DNA of 64,000 bases, taken from NCBI RefSeq assembly GCF_004343505.1, contig NZ_SLXU01000014.1:1-64000 (forward strand), read 5' to 3'. Within the stretch, counting starts at the first letter, position 1. The number at the start of each line of letters is the position of its first letter. Below, piece by piece: positions 19,162-29,449 of the stretch. The stretch is from Rhodovulum bhavnagarense (lineage in GTDB: Bacteria > Pseudomonadota > Alphaproteobacteria > Rhodobacterales > Rhodobacteraceae). The position numbers were made by a program, and so were the translations under genes. The notes beneath the pieces are model-generated. The model was not told where the DNA came from, ran no database searches, and was given only the letters and a program-made list of their open reading frames with translations.

Positions 19162-19193
19162 GGCGCGGTCGCCGGATCGGCGCCGCGCCTTTT
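19162..19193 (+). terminator. Rho-independent terminator after rppH
   Basis: GGCGCGG-T-CGCC-GGATC-GGCG-CCGCGCC forms a nearly continuous 11-bp stem with one unpaired T, followed by TTTT (19190-19193). It lies 50 bases past the rppH stop and faces the convergent asd gene. Confidence 0.75.
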
Positions 19194-19224
19194 CGGCGAC
19201 CGGGCATGCGACGCCCGGCGCTCG

Positions 19225-20247
19225 TCACCCCTTCTTCAGCACCCGCTGGCCCAGAACCTCGGCGATCTGCACCGCGTTCAGCGCCGCGCCCTTGCGCAGG
19301 TTGTCGGAAACGACCCAGATGTTCAGCCCATTCTCGATGGTGGAATCCTGCCGGATGCGGCTGATGAAGGTGGCGAAATCGCCCACGCATTCGACGGGCG
19401 TGACGTAACCGCCATTCTCGCGCTTGTCGACGACCATGACGCCGGGCGCCTCGCGCAGGATGTCGCGCGCCTCGTCCTCGTCCAGGAACTCCTCGAACTC
19501 GATATTGATCGCCTCGGAATGGCCGACGAAGACCGGCACCCGCACGCAGGTCGCGGTGACCTTGATCTTGGGGTCCACGATCTTCTTGGTCTCGGCGACC
19601 ATCTTCCACTCTTCCTTGGTCGATCCGTCGTCGAGGAAGACGTCGATATGCGGGATCACGTTGAAGGCGATCTGTTTCGGATAGACGCTGGGTTCCACCT
19701 CCTGGCCGGGGACATACATCCCCTTGGTCTGGTTCCACAGCTCGTCCATCGCATCCTTGCCCGAGCCGGACACCGACTGGTAGGTGCTGACGACAACCCG
19801 CTTGATCCGCGCGCGGTCGTGCAGGGGCTTCAGCGCCACCACCATCTGCGCGGTGGAACAGTTCGGGTTGGCGATGATGTTCTTTTTCGAATAGCCCGTG
19901 ATCGCGTCGGCATTCACCTCGGGCACGATCAGCGGCACGTCCGGGTCGTAGCGGTAGAGCGAGCTGTTGTCGATCACCACGCAGCCGGCCTTGGCCGCCT
20001 TGGGCGCGTATTGCTTGGTCGCGTCCGATCCGATGGCGAACAACGCGATGTCCCAGCCGGTGAAATCAAAGGTGTCCAGGTCCAGCGTCTTGAGGGTCTT
20101 GTCGCCAAAGCTGCACTCGCTCCCCAGCGAGCGGCGCGAGGCAAGCGCCGCGATCTCGTCAACCGGGAACTGGCGCTCGGCCAGGATGTTCAGCATTTCG
20201 CGGCCCACATTGCCAGTGGCGCCGACGACGGCGACCTTGTAGCCCAT
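19225..20247 (-). CDS. asd: Aspartate-semialdehyde dehydrogenase
   Basis: A 340-residue enzyme reducing aspartyl phosphate to aspartate semialdehyde, the branch point to lysine/diaminopimelate, threonine and methionine. MGYKVAVVGATGNVGREML is the NADP-binding loop, NIIANPNCSTAQM holds the catalytic Cys, and VVVSTYQSVSGSGKDAMDEL and TCVRVPVFVGHSEAINIEF are further family hallmarks. Length and start are normal. Confidence 0.97.
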   Translation of the reverse strand: MGYKVAVVGATGNVGREMLNILAERQFPVDEIAALASRRSLGSECSFGDKTLKTLDLDTFDFTGWDIALFAIGSDATKQYAPKAAKAGCVVIDNSSLYRYDPDVPLIVPEVNADAITGYSKKNIIANPNCSTAQMVVALKPLHDRARIKRVVVSTYQSVSGSGKDAMDELWNQTKGMYVPGQEVEPSVYPKQIAFNVIPHIDVFLDDGSTKEEWKMVAETKKIVDPKIKVTATCVRVPVFVGHSEAINIEFEEFLDEDEARDILREAPGVMVVDKRENGGYVTPVECVGDFATFISRIRQDSTIENGLNIWVVSDNLRKGAALNAVQIAEVLGQRVLKKG

Positions 20248-20321
20248 CGGGTGGCTCCTTGTACGTCGGATGACTGTCAGCGCGCAGCCATACAGGAAAG
20301 ATTCGCGCGGCGAAAGGGGCG

Positions 20322-21452
20322 TCAGGCGTGCGCTGCGGCCAGCTTGGCGGCAACCTGCGCTGGGTCGATGGTCACGCGACCATCGGGGGTCTCGCCGATC
20401 CGCGGGTAATAGACCCGGTCGAGATAGTTCATGAAGGCCGCGCGCAGGCCGGGATCAAAGGATAGCGACGCTGGATCGGCCAGCGCCCGCCCCAGCGCCG
20501 TTTCCGTGGTCGCCGGCGTCACCAGCCCCGGCAACCCAAAGAAAGCCTGACCAAGGACAATGACGGGCTTGTCGTGAAAGAACGCCTGCAACCCCATCGA
20601 CGAGTTGATGGTGATCACGCCCGCCGAGGCGGCAAGCTGCGCGAAACTGTCGGTGGCATTGTCCACCACGATCCGCCCGCCGCTGGCCTCGACGGCACGC
20701 GCCAGAGGATCGGCCAGCGAGGTGCGCGCCGAGGGATGTTCCTTGACCCGGATATGCCAGCCTTCGGGCAGGGCGCCCGCATGCCGCGCCAGCGCCGCCA
20801 GCATCCCCTCGACACTGCCAACCCAGCCGGAAAACAGCGTGATCTGGCTGTCATTGGGCACCTGCAACGGGCAGAACAGGAAATCGCCCGCATCCGCCAG
20901 CGCCTCGCCCCCCGCCTGCCCCACATCCGCCCGGCGCGAGACGCGCGCGCTCAGCTTCTCGCCCAGCACGCGCCAGTCCTCGCCCCGGCGGCCCCCATCC
21001 GCGGCGGCCCAGGCGCGGTAAAAGCCGGGATCGCGTGGAAGACCATTGCGCGCGTTGATCCCCGCCGGATCCAGCGTGACCCGGCCCGGAAACGGTGCCA
21101 GTTCCACGTAAAGCCGCCTCGCGCCAGCATCGCGCGCACCCTCCATGAACGCGCGACGCGATCCGGTCATGCCGTTCCAGCACATCGCGATCCGATCGGG
21201 ATGCCGGGTGAAATATCGCCGCGACCAGTTATATTGCCCCGCGATCAGGGCGCGTTTCAACGCACGGCCAAGCTGTCCCCTTGGCTGGCGCTTGGCCACG
21301 GCCAGCGCGGCCTCCGTCCGTTCGGCGGTTTCGGCAAAACCGCGCGGCGACACCCCGATGACGCTCAAGCGTACCCCGCCGCCCGCCGCCCGCGCCACCG
21401 CGCGCAACACCGCGTCCTTGCGGCGGGTCCATCCGGCAAGCCAGGCAATCAT
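20322..21452 (-). CDS. Capsular polysaccharide biosynthesis/export-like protein
   Basis: About 376 residues starting MIAWLAGWTRRKDAVL. The segments MCWNGMTGSRRAFMEGAR, RRLYVELAPFPGRVTLDPAGINARN, FCPLQVPNDSQI, HIRVKEHPSARTSL and ITINSSMGLQAFFHDKPVIVLGQAFF are characteristic of the capsule_synth family (KpsS/LipB-like Kdo or glycosyl transferases). It therefore probably helps build the lipid anchor or chain of a surface polysaccharide. It stands alone, without other capsule genes nearby. ATG at 21452 marks the start of protein-like sequence. Confidence 0.75.
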   Translation of the reverse strand: MIAWLAGWTRRKDAVLRAVARAAGGGVRLSVIGVSPRGFAETAERTEAALAVAKRQPRGQLGRALKRALIAGQYNWSRRYFTRHPDRIAMCWNGMTGSRRAFMEGARDAGARRLYVELAPFPGRVTLDPAGINARNGLPRDPGFYRAWAAADGGRRGEDWRVLGEKLSARVSRRADVGQAGGEALADAGDFLFCPLQVPNDSQITLFSGWVGSVEGMLAALARHAGALPEGWHIRVKEHPSARTSLADPLARAVEASGGRIVVDNATDSFAQLAASAGVITINSSMGLQAFFHDKPVIVLGQAFFGLPGLVTPATTETALGRALADPASLSFDPGLRAAFMNYLDRVYYPRIGETPDGRVTIDPAQVAAKLAAAHA

Positions 21453-21548
21453 GTCCTCAGCCCCCAAGGCACAGAAAACCCCACTCCCATAACGCACCCT
21501 GCCCCGCTCGGAAAGCAAAGACCCGACCACATGCCACCATCCCCTCCC

Positions 21549-21599
21549 CTTCTTCTTGGTCCAAGAACCCCGGGGGGTCCGGGGGGCGGCGCCCCCCGG
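21549..21599 (+). repeat. Intergenic CTTCTTCTTGG element with hairpin, copy 2
   Basis: CTTCTTCTTGG at 21549-21559, then TCCAAGAACCCC, and a strong hairpin CCGGGGGGC-GGC-GCCCCCCGG at 21579-21599. It is the same word-plus-hairpin arrangement as at 14428-14481, here between two divergently transcribed genes, where a terminator would not be expected. Confidence 0.5.
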
Positions 21600-21700
21600 C
21601 CTCTGCGCCATGTCGCCGACGCCGCCCGTTCGGCCCTTGCAACCGGCTGCGCGCGGATCGACACTGGGCATCTATCCTCGCACCGAAAATCGCGCGTCCC

Positions 21701-22777
21701 ATGCCCATGCACCCCGCCCTTGGCCGCCCGGCCCATGCCGTCCTGATCTACGGCGGCGCACTGATCAGCGGCCTGGCGGCCAGCCGGATCGGGTTCCCCT
21801 TGCCATGGATGCTGGGGGCGATGCTGTTTGCCGCGGGCGTCCGGTTGGCCGACCGACCCGTGGCGATCCCGGTGCAGACCAGACAGGCCGGGCAGGTTCT
21901 GGTGGCGTGCTCGGTCGGGCTGTCCTTTACCCCCGAGGCGGTGGCGACCATGGGGGCGCTGTTATGGGCGATGCTGGCCGCGGCCATTCTGACCGTCGCC
22001 ATCGGATTCGTGGTCGCCGCGGCCCTGATGCGGCTGGCGCGGGTGGACGTGATCACCGCCGTTCTGTCCTCGGTTCCCATGGGTCCGGTCGAAAGCGCGG
22101 TGCTGGCACAGGCGCATGGGGTGGCGCCGGGGCCCGTGGTCTTTGCACAGACGCTGCGGATCACCGCGCTCGTGATCGTGATCCCGCCCAGCATCGTGGC
22201 ACTGGACGGCACGGTCCGCGATCCCGTCGCCATGCTGGCCCGAACGGACTGGAGCCTGGCCGGCGCCGCGTTTCTGGTGCTGGCGGGCATGGGCGGGGCA
22301 CTGGTTGCGCACCGGTTACGGCTGGCCAACCCGTTCTTTGTCGGCGCCCTGGCGGGTGCCGCGCTCGCCGCCGCGTTCAGCTTGCCGATCACCGCCTTTC
22401 CCTACCCTGTCCTGGTGGTTGCGCAGATGTTCCTGGGCGTCTGGTTGGGCGCGGTCTTCGACCGCGACCTGTTGCGTCGCGCGCGCGGTTTCATCCCTGC
22501 CGCGCTGGTGTCGTCGCTGTTGCTGACGATTCTTTGCGCGGGGATGGGCCTGGGGCTGGCCTGGCTGACCGGCCAGCCCGGCACGGTGATGATCCTCGCC
22601 ACCGCACCGGGCAGCGTGACCGAGATGGCGCTGACCGCCAAGATCCTGCAAGAGGGCCTGGCGTTGGTCACCGCCTTTCACCTGGTGAGGATCTTCGTCA
22701 TCATCCCCAATGCCGGGCGGATTATCGGCCTGACCGCGCGGCTGGCCGGTTGGATCTCGGACCGGCGGCGCGGTTAG
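21701..22777 (+). CDS. AbrB-family integral membrane protein
   Basis: A 358-residue, very hydrophobic protein with about ten membrane segments in two similar halves. [25 protein letters not shown] in the first half and [26 protein letters not shown] in the second, together with [17 protein letters not shown] and [17 protein letters not shown], match the AbrB (PF05145) family. These are often labelled 'ammonia monooxygenase' by error; their function is poorly known. A second ATG two codons later is an alternative start. Confidence 0.8.
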   Translation: MPMHPALGRPAHAVLIYGGALISGLAASRIGFPLPWMLGAMLFAAGVRLADRPVAIPVQTRQAGQVLVACSVGLSFTPEAVATMGALLWAMLAAAILTVAIGFVVAAALMRLARVDVITAVLSSVPMGPVESAVLAQAHGVAPGPVVFAQTLRITALVIVIPPSIVALDGTVRDPVAMLARTDWSLAGAAFLVLAGMGGALVAHRLRLANPFFVGALAGAALAAAFSLPITAFPYPVLVVAQMFLGVWLGAVFDRDLLRRARGFIPAALVSSLLLTILCAGMGLGLAWLTGQPGTVMILATAPGSVTEMALTAKILQEGLALVTAFHLVRIFVIIPNAGRIIGLTARLAGWISDRRRG

Positions 22778-25700
22778 CCCGCCCCATACCCCCCTGCCGT
22801 AGGCGTGACCACCACCACCGCGTCGCCCTTGGCCATCTGCGTCTGGTCGCAGGCGGCAAGTTCCTCGACCCGGCCATCGGCGCGATGCACCTCGGTCCGG
22901 CCAACGCGGCCCGCGCCCCCGCCCTGCAGGCCCTGCGGCGGGCGGGACCGGTGCGAGGACAGGATCGCCAGGTCCATCGCCTCAAGGAACCGGATGCGCC
23001 GCGTGGTGCCGTCGCCTGCGGACCACTGCCCCTGCCCGCCCGAGCCCGCGTCGATCCCGAAGGACTCCAGCACCACCGGATAGCGCAGTTCCAGGATTTC
23101 CGGGTCGGTCAGGCGCGAGTTGGTCATGTGCACATGCACCCCGTCGGTGCCGTCAAAGCCGCGCCCGTCATTCATCCGCCCCGCCGGGCTGCCGGAACAC
23201 AGGGTTTCGTAATACTGGTGCCGCGCATTGCCGAAGGTCAGGTTGTTCATCGTGCCCTGGCTGTTGGCGATGGCGCCGAGCGCCCCGAACAGCGCGTTGG
23301 TCACGTGCTGGCTGGTTTCCACGTTCCCGGCGACCACGGCGGCGGGGTATTCGGGGGCCAGCATGCAGCCTTTGGGGATCACGATCCTGACCGGCCGCAG
23401 GCACCCGGCATTCATAGGGATCGGCGATTCCACCATCACGCGGAAGACGTAAAGGACCGCCGCCCGCGTCACCGGTTCGGGCGCGTTGAAATTGTTGGCC
23501 TGCGAGGGCGAGGTGCCGGTGAAATCGACCGTCACGCCCTGCCGGTCCGCATCGACCGTGACCTTCACCCGGATCACCTGGCCCGTATCGGTGGGGTATT
23601 CGTATGCGCCATCCGACAGCCGCCCGATCACGCGGGCGACCTCGGCCGCGGCATTGTCCTGCACATGGCCCATATAGGCCTGCACGACCTCGATGCCGAA
23701 GCCCTCGATCATCCGACGCAACTCTGCCACGCCACGCGCGTTCGCCGCCACCTGCGCCTTCAGGTCCGCGATGTTCTGGTCGGGGTTGCGGCAGGGCCAG
23801 GGGTGGTCGGTCAGCAGATCGCGCAGCGGCCCCTCGCGGAAGCGGCCATCCTCGACCAGCAGGAAATTGTCGATCAGCACGCCCTCTTCGTCCACTTTCG
23901 TGGCCAGCGGCGTCATCGACCCGGGCGCCACGCCCCCCACATCCGCGTGGTGCCCGCGCGAGGCGACCCAGAACAGGATATCCTTGCCCCCCTCGTCGAA
24001 GACCGGCGTGACCACGGTGATGTCGGGCAGGTGCGTGCCGCCGTTATAGGGCGCGTTCAGGGCATAGACATCGCCCGGCTTCACCCGGTCCCCGTTCAGC
24101 CGGATCACCGTTTCCACGGACCGGTCCATCGACCCCAGGTGCACCGGCATATGCGGCGCGTTGGCCACCAGCGCGCCGGTCGCGTCGAACACCGCGCAGG
24201 AGAAATCCAGTCGTTCCTTGATGTTCACCGACCGCGCGGTTTTCTGCAGGGCCATGCCCATCTGTTCGGCGATGTTCATGAAGAGGTTGTTGAACACCTC
24301 CAGCAGCACCGGGTCGGCCTCTGTCCCCAGCGCGTGGTCGCGGGCGGCGACCTGTACGCGGGTCATCAGGATGTGGTCATGCGCCGTCACCTCGGCCCGC
24401 CAGCCCGGTTCGACCACCACGGTCTGGTTCGGCTCGATCACCAGCGCGGGGCCAGTGATGGCGCGGCCCGGCGTCAGGTGTTCGCGCCGCACCACCGCCG
24501 CGTCCTGCCACTGCCCGCCGGAGAAGACCGGCACATGGGCCTCTGCCTCGGCCTCGCCCTCTTCGGTGTCGGCCGCATCCTCGGTGCCGGCGGCGGACTC
24601 GGCGGCCATCCCCTCGATCTCGGCGGCCTCGACGATCAGGGGGGCGTCGGGGTCGGTGAAGCCGAACTCGGCCAAATGCGCGGCCTCGAAATCTGCGCGC
24701 GCGGCCTGCGCATCACCCGACCACAGCACCGGCAGCGCCGTGTCGGTGCCCGCATAGCGCAGGAACAGGCGCGGGGTCAGGGTGGTGCCCTCGGCCGGTA
24801 CGCCCTGGGCGGCCAGCGCCTGTGTCACGTCCCGCTCCAGCCGGGACAGCGCCGCGTCGATGCCGGGCAGGGCCTCATCCTCGAACCGCACCTCCAGCCC
24901 CTGCTGGCGCGCCTCGGTCACGCGGGCAAGGCCAATGCCATAGGCCGAGAGCAGCCCCGACAGCGGATGGATCAGCACCCGCGTCATGCCCAAACTGTCG
25001 GCCACAAGGCAGGCATGCTGCCCCCCCGCGCCGCCAAAGGCGTTCAGCAGGTATTTGGTCACGTCATGCCCGCGCTGAACGCTGATCTTCTTGATCGCGT
25101 TCGCCATGTTCTCGACGGCAATGCGCAGGAAGCCCTCGGCCACCTCCTCGGCGCTCTTGCCCTCTTGGTCGGCGATCTCGGCAAAGCGCGCGGCGACCGC
25201 GTCGCGGTCCAGCGGCTGGTCCTGATCGGGACCGAAGATCGCGGGGAAGTAATCGGGGTTCAGCTTGCCCAGCATCACGTTGGCATCAGTCACCGTCAGT
25301 GGCCCGCCGCGCCGGTAACAGGCCGGGCCGGGATCGGCCCCGGCACTGTCCGGCCCCACGCGGAACCGCCCCGGATCGGCATGCAGGATCGACCCGCCCC
25401 CGGCGGCCACGGTGTGAACCCGCAGCATCGGCGCGCGCATCCGCACGCCCGCGACCTGCGTCTCGAACGCGCGCTCGAAGGACCCGTCGAAATGGGCCAC
25501 GTCCGTCGACGTGCCCCCCATGTCGAAACCGATCACATGGTCATGCCCGGCGATCTGCCCGGTCCGCGCCATGCCCACGACGCCCCCCGCAGGGCCGGAC
25601 AGGATCGCGTCGCGCCCCTTGAACCGGTCTGCGGCGGTCAGGCCCCCGGACGACATCATGAATTGCAGGCTTGGCCCCGGTTCATCGGGGGGCGTGGCCC

Positions 25701-26418
25701 CCAGCGCGCCCGCGACCCGCTCGACATAGCGCGACAGGATCGGCGTCAGGTACGCGTCGACCACGGTGGTATCGCCGCGCCCCACCAGCTTGATCAGCGG
25801 CGAGGCCTCGTGGCTGACCGACACCTGCCCGAACCCGGCCGCGCGGGCGGCCTCGGCCAGTTGACGTTCGTGGTCCGGCGCCGTCCAGGCGTGCATCAAC
25901 ACGATGGCCACCGCGTCGATCCCGTCGGCGCGGGCCTCGGCCAGCGCGCCGGCCACGCTGCCCGGGTCCAGCGGGCGTTCCACCGTGCCATCGGCGCGCA
26001 CCCGTTCGTCCACCTCGACCACCCGGTCGTACAGCTGCTCGGGCAGGACGATTTCCTTGGCGAAGATGTCGGGCCGGTCCTGGTAGCCGATCCGCAGCGC
26101 ATCGCGAAACCCCCGCGTGATCAGCAGAAGCGTCCGGTCGCCCTTGCGTTCCAGCAGGGCGTTGGTAGCCACGGTGGTGCCCATACGCACGGTGCCGATC
26201 CGGTCAGGCGGGATCGCGGCGCCCGGCGCCACCCCCAGAAACCGGCGGATGCCCTCGATCGCGGCATCGTCGTAAACGCCCGGATTCTCCGACAAAAGCT
26301 TCATCGCTTCGATCCGGCCCGCGGGGTCGCGCCCGATCACGTCGGTAAAGGTGCCGCCCCGGTCGATCCAGAAATCCCAGCGGCCGGGGGCATCGTTGCG
26401 ATCATCCTGCACAGTCAT
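22774..26418 (-). CDS. 5-oxoprolinase/hydantoinase-type ATPase, HyuA-HyuB fusion
   Basis: A 1214-residue protein combining a HyuA-like half (about 1-690) and a HyuB-like half (about 700-1214), the size of ATP-dependent 5-oxoprolinase. The N-terminus has the ASKHA phosphate loop [16 protein letters not shown], followed by [33 protein letters not shown] and VAAGGGSI. The C-terminal half has [42 protein letters not shown] and [20 protein letters not shown]. It probably opens 5-oxoproline to glutamate or cleaves a related cyclic amide. The divergent TRAP transporter may import the substrate; this pairing is inferred from position. Confidence 0.88.
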   Translation of the reverse strand: MTVQDDRNDAPGRWDFWIDRGGTFTDVIGRDPAGRIEAMKLLSENPGVYDDAAIEGIRRFLGVAPGAAIPPDRIGTVRMGTTVATNALLERKGDRTLLLITRGFRDALRIGYQDRPDIFAKEIVLPEQLYDRVVEVDERVRADGTVERPLDPGSVAGALAEARADGIDAVAIVLMHAWTAPDHERQLAEAARAAGFGQVSVSHEASPLIKLVGRGDTTVVDAYLTPILSRYVERVAGALGATPPDEPGPSLQFMMSSGGLTAADRFKGRDAILSGPAGGVVGMARTGQIAGHDHVIGFDMGGTSTDVAHFDGSFERAFETQVAGVRMRAPMLRVHTVAAGGGSILHADPGRFRVGPDSAGADPGPACYRRGGPLTVTDANVMLGKLNPDYFPAIFGPDQDQPLDRDAVAARFAEIADQEGKSAEEVAEGFLRIAVENMANAIKKISVQRGHDVTKYLLNAFGGAGGQHACLVADSLGMTRVLIHPLSGLLSAYGIGLARVTEARQQGLEVRFEDEALPGIDAALSRLERDVTQALAAQGVPAEGTTLTPRLFLRYAGTDTALPVLWSGDAQAARADFEAAHLAEFGFTDPDAPLIVEAAEIEGMAAESAAGTEDAADTEEGEAEAEAHVPVFSGGQWQDAAVVRREHLTPGRAITGPALVIEPNQTVVVEPGWRAEVTAHDHILMTRVQVAARDHALGTEADPVLLEVFNNLFMNIAEQMGMALQKTARSVNIKERLDFSCAVFDATGALVANAPHMPVHLGSMDRSVETVIRLNGDRVKPGDVYALNAPYNGGTHLPDITVVTPVFDEGGKDILFWVASRGHHADVGGVAPGSMTPLATKVDEEGVLIDNFLLVEDGRFREGPLRDLLTDHPWPCRNPDQNIADLKAQVAANARGVAELRRMIEGFGIEVVQAYMGHVQDNAAAEVARVIGRLSDGAYEYPTDTGQVIRVKVTVDADRQGVTVDFTGTSPSQANNFNAPEPVTRAAVLYVFRVMVESPIPMNAGCLRPVRIVIPKGCMLAPEYPAAVVAGNVETSQHVTNALFGALGAIANSQGTMNNLTFGNARHQYYETLCSGSPAGRMNDGRGFDGTDGVHVHMTNSRLTDPEILELRYPVVLESFGIDAGSGGQGQWSAGDGTTRRIRFLEAMDLAILSSHRSRPPQGLQGGGAGRVGRTEVHRADGRVEELAACDQTQMAKGDAVVVVTPTAGGYGAG

Positions 26419-26457
26419 TCAGCACCTCTTTGCCCCGGCTTTTCCCTTGTTTGACAG

Positions 26458-26469
26458 TTTGTTGACAAA
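26458..26469. promoter_or_regulatory. Palindrome in the oxoprolinase/dctP divergent region
   Basis: TTTGT-TG-ACAAA is a perfect inverted repeat in the 147-base gap between the divergent oxoprolinase and dctP genes. A second TTGACA lies just left of it at 26451-26456. The spacing resembles operators of GntR-type regulators (T-x-G-T...A-C-x-A), but no such regulator gene is adjacent, so the assignment is a guess. Confidence 0.3.
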
Positions 26470-26565
26470 GCAGGAGGCGCTGGTCAACCTGAGCTTGCGG
26501 CCCGAGGGCACCGGGCCCGCATTCATCAATAACAGGCTGCCCGAAAATCAACAGGGATTGAACCG

Positions 26566-27549
26566 ATGACCTTTCCGATGCTGAAACCGCTGGCCGGTGC
26601 GCTGGTCGCCGCCGCCTTCGCGCTTCCCGCACAGGCCGAAAACTGGGACATGCCCACCCCCTATGGCGACAGCGTGTTCCACACCCAGAACATCATCCAG
26701 TTCGCCGAGGATGTCGGCGAGGCCACCGATGGCGGGCTGGCGATCACCGTGCATTCCGCGGGCTCGCTGTTCGCGCACCCCGAGATCAAGGATGCCGTGC
26801 GCCGCGGCCTGGCCCCCATCGGCGAAACCCTGATGTCGCGGCTGTCGAACGAGGACCCCGTCTTCGGTGCCGATTCCATCCCCTTCCTGGCCAGCAGCTA
26901 TGAAGAGGCGCGCGCGCTTTGGACTGCCTCGCGTCCGCTGGTCGAGGAAAAGCTGGCCGCGCAGGGATTGACCCTGCTCTTTGCCGTGCCGTGGCCGGGC
27001 CAGAGCCTTTACACAAAGGCCCCCGTCACCTCGACCGAGGATCTGAAAGGCGCGGCATTCCGAGCCTATAACACCGCGACCGAGCGGCTGGCCCAACTGG
27101 TGGGTGCGGTGCCCACGCAGGTGGAAACCGGCGATATTCCCACCGCCTTTGCCACGGGGCGGGTGGCGGCGATGATCACCTCACCCTCGACCGGGGTATC
27201 GTCGCAGGCCTGGGATTTCACCAGCCATTACACCGACACCCAGGCATGGTTGCCCAAGAACATGGTGGTGGTGAACACCCGCGCGCTTGAACGCCTGCCC
27301 GAGGACCAGCGCGCCGCATTGCTAGAGGCCGCGGCAACGGCCGAAGCCCGCGGTTGGGACATGTCGGCAGCCGAGACGGATGCCAAGATCGCGACGCTGA
27401 GGGAAAACGGCATGACCGTCACCTCGCCCTCCGAGACACTTTCGGCGCAACTGGGCGCGATCGGCGAGACGATGACCGGCGAATGGCTTGAGGTCGCTGG
27501 CGATGACGGGGCCAGCGTGATCGAGGCCTATCTAGACGAGATGCAATGA
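26566..27549 (+). CDS. dctP: TRAP transporter substrate-binding protein (DctP family)
   Basis: A 327-residue periplasmic protein with a clear signal peptide (PMLKPLAGALVAAAFALPAQA). Features such as GLAITVHSAGSLFAHPEIKDAVRRG, IPFLASSYEEARALW, LKGAAFRAYN-TATERLAQLVGAVP (carrying the conserved Arg that grips carboxylates) and AMITSPSTGV fit the DctP/TeaA-like fold. It delivers an organic acid-type substrate to DctQM. The AGGGA ribosome site lies 10 bases before the ATG. The ligand might be a 5-oxoprolinase substrate given the divergent neighbour. Confidence 0.88.
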   Translation: MTFPMLKPLAGALVAAAFALPAQAENWDMPTPYGDSVFHTQNIIQFAEDVGEATDGGLAITVHSAGSLFAHPEIKDAVRRGLAPIGETLMSRLSNEDPVFGADSIPFLASSYEEARALWTASRPLVEEKLAAQGLTLLFAVPWPGQSLYTKAPVTSTEDLKGAAFRAYNTATERLAQLVGAVPTQVETGDIPTAFATGRVAAMITSPSTGVSSQAWDFTSHYTDTQAWLPKNMVVVNTRALERLPEDQRAALLEAAATAEARGWDMSAAETDAKIATLRENGMTVTSPSETLSAQLGAIGETMTGEWLEVAGDDGASVIEAYLDEMQ

Positions 27550-27593
27550 CCGGGCGGGGCCGCGCGCCCCGTTTCCGCCAACAGGGGACAGGC

Positions 27594-28145
27594 ATGGGCC
27601 GGTTGCTTGACCGTGTTTTCGGCGCCGCGCTGGCGCTTTCGGCGCTGGGTTTTGTCGCCATCGCGCTGTTGGTGCTGGTGCAGGTCGGCGGCAGGCTGGC
27701 CGACCGGATTGCCCCGATCCTGGGGGCAGAGCCGCCGGGCATGGCCATACCCTCGATCGCAGAGATCGGCGGTTTCCTGTTCATCGCCTCTGTTTTCCTT
27801 GGCCTTGCGGGAACGTTGCGAGCGGGCGGGCATATCCGGGTGACGCTCTTGACCGGGGCGATGCCCCCGGCAATGGCGCGCGGGCTGGGCGCGGGCGTGG
27901 CCGCGCTGGCCGCCGGGCTGGCCGGGTTTGCCACCTGGTCGAGCGCGGTGCAGGCCTGGGACAGCTTCAGCTTCGGCTCGGTCAGCTATGGAATGGTCAA
28001 GATACCGCTATGGCTGCCGCAGGGGGTGATGACGCTGGGGCTGGCGCTGTTCACCCTGGCCCTGATCGAGGCGGTGGTGATCCTGACCCGTGGCGGCACC
28101 CCGCCCCACCAGGCCGCCGAGGCCGCCCAGGCAGAGGAAACGTGA
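27594..28145 (+). CDS. dctQ: TRAP transporter small membrane subunit (DctQ)
   Basis: About 183 residues with four membrane segments (for example ALALSALGFVAIALLVLVQVGG, EIGGFLFIASVFLGLAGTL, GVAALAAGLAGFATWSSAVQAW and the last near residue 150). It is the small DctQ partner of the carrier DctM. ATG at 27594 follows the good ribosome site AGGGGA; an in-frame ATG at 27546 overlaps the dctP stop but has no ribosome site. Its TGA overlaps the dctM start. Confidence 0.85.
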   Translation: MGRLLDRVFGAALALSALGFVAIALLVLVQVGGRLADRIAPILGAEPPGMAIPSIAEIGGFLFIASVFLGLAGTLRAGGHIRVTLLTGAMPPAMARGLGAGVAALAAGLAGFATWSSAVQAWDSFSFGSVSYGMVKIPLWLPQGVMTLGLALFTLALIEAVVILTRGGTPPHQAAEAAQAEET

Positions 28146-29449
28146 TGGAGATCGCCGCCCTCGCCCCCCTGCTGGTCGTGGTGCTGTTCGGGGCGCTTGC
28201 CGCCGGGCTGTGGGTCGGCTTTGCCCTGATCGCCGTGGGGCTGGTGGCGATGATCGCCGCCTCCTCGGCCCCGGTCGGTCTGGTCTTTGCCACCAAGATC
28301 TGGGGCGGGCTGACGGTGTGGGACCTGACCGCCCTGCCGATGTTCATCTGGATGGGCGAGATCCTGGTCCGTTCCCGCCTGTCGGCGGACATGTTCGCGG
28401 GGCTGGCGCCCTTTACCGCGCGGCTGCCGGGGCGGCTGTTGCATGTCAACGTGATGGGCTGCGCCCTGTTTGCCGCGGTGTCGGGATCGTCAGCGGCGAC
28501 CACGGCGACCATCGGGCGGATGTCGGTGCCGGAACTGACCGCGCGCGGCTATGACACGCGCATGGTGATCGGCACGCTGGCGGGCTCGGGCACCTTCGGG
28601 TTCCTGATCCCGCCCTCGATCATCCTGATCGTTTATGGCGCGGCGACGGAACAATCCATCGCCCGGCTGTTCCTGGCCGGCGTCCTGCCGGGGCTGATGC
28701 TGGCCGCGCTGTTTTCCGGCTATATCATGCTGTGGGCGCGGCTGAACCGGTCCCGCATGCCCGAGGCCGAACCGCCCGTCGACCGGCGCAAGGCCATCGG
28801 CGCGGCGGCGCGCCTGCTGCCCGTGGTGGGCCTGATCGTGGCGGTGATCGGCTCGATCTATGCAGGTGTCGCCAGCCCGACCGAGGCCGCGGTGATCGGC
28901 GTTACCGGCGCGCTGATCCTGGCCGCGATCACCGGCGGGATGAGCTGGGCGACCTTCACCCAGGCCCTGCGCTCGGCCACCATCACGACCTGCATGATCG
29001 CCTTCATCCTGGCCGGCGCAGCGTTCCTGACCGTGGCGATGGGCTATACCGGCATCCCCCGCCAACTGGCCGCCTGGATCGCGCAGATGGGCCTGTCGCA
29101 ATATGCGCTGCTGGCTGCGCTGACGGTGTTCTTCATCGTGATGGGGATGTTCCTTGATGGCATTTCCATCGTCGTTCTGACCGTGTCGATCATCCTGCCG
29201 ATGGTGACGCAGGCCGGGATCGACCCGATCTGGTTCGGCATCTTCCTGGTACTGGTGGTCGAGATGAGCCAGATCACCCCGCCCGTGGGCTTCAACCTGT
29301 TCGTGCTGCAAAAGATCACCGGGCAGGACATTTTCCGCATCGCCCGCCACGCCGCGCCCTTCTTCGGGTTGCTGGTGCTGGCGGTGGCGATCCTGTCGGC
29401 CTTTCCGCAGATCGCGCTGTGGCTGCCCAGCACGATGCTGACCCGATGA
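28145..29449 (+). CDS. dctM: TRAP transporter large permease (DctM)
   Basis: A 434-residue protein with about 12 membrane segments, the sodium-driven carrier of the TRAP system. It shows GSSAATTATIGRMSVPELTARGYD, GTLAGSGTFGFLIPPSIILIVYG, YAGVASPTEAAVIGVTGAL and LVLVVEMSQITPPVGFNLFVLQ, all strongly conserved in DctM. The start overlaps the dctQ stop (TGATG) and its own stop overlaps the next gene (ATGA), so four genes are translated in series. Confidence 0.93.
   Translation: MEIAALAPLLVVVLFGALAAGLWVGFALIAVGLVAMIAASSAPVGLVFATKIWGGLTVWDLTALPMFIWMGEILVRSRLSADMFAGLAPFTARLPGRLLHVNVMGCALFAAVSGSSAATTATIGRMSVPELTARGYDTRMVIGTLAGSGTFGFLIPPSIILIVYGAATEQSIARLFLAGVLPGLMLAALFSGYIMLWARLNRSRMPEAEPPVDRRKAIGAAARLLPVVGLIVAVIGSIYAGVASPTEAAVIGVTGALILAAITGGMSWATFTQALRSATITTCMIAFILAGAAFLTVAMGYTGIPRQLAAWIAQMGLSQYALLAALTVFFIVMGMFLDGISIVVLTVSIILPMVTQAGIDPIWFGIFLVLVVEMSQITPPVGFNLFVLQKITGQDIFRIARHAAPFFGLLVLAVAILSAFPQIALWLPSTMLTR

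Noticed and set aside
21556-26454. A very long plus-strand open frame opposite the oxoprolinase gene
   Set aside because: It also runs through the AbrB gene in another frame. The product is low-complexity Arg/His/Gly sequence with no recognisable domain, while the minus strand encodes a full-length known protein.
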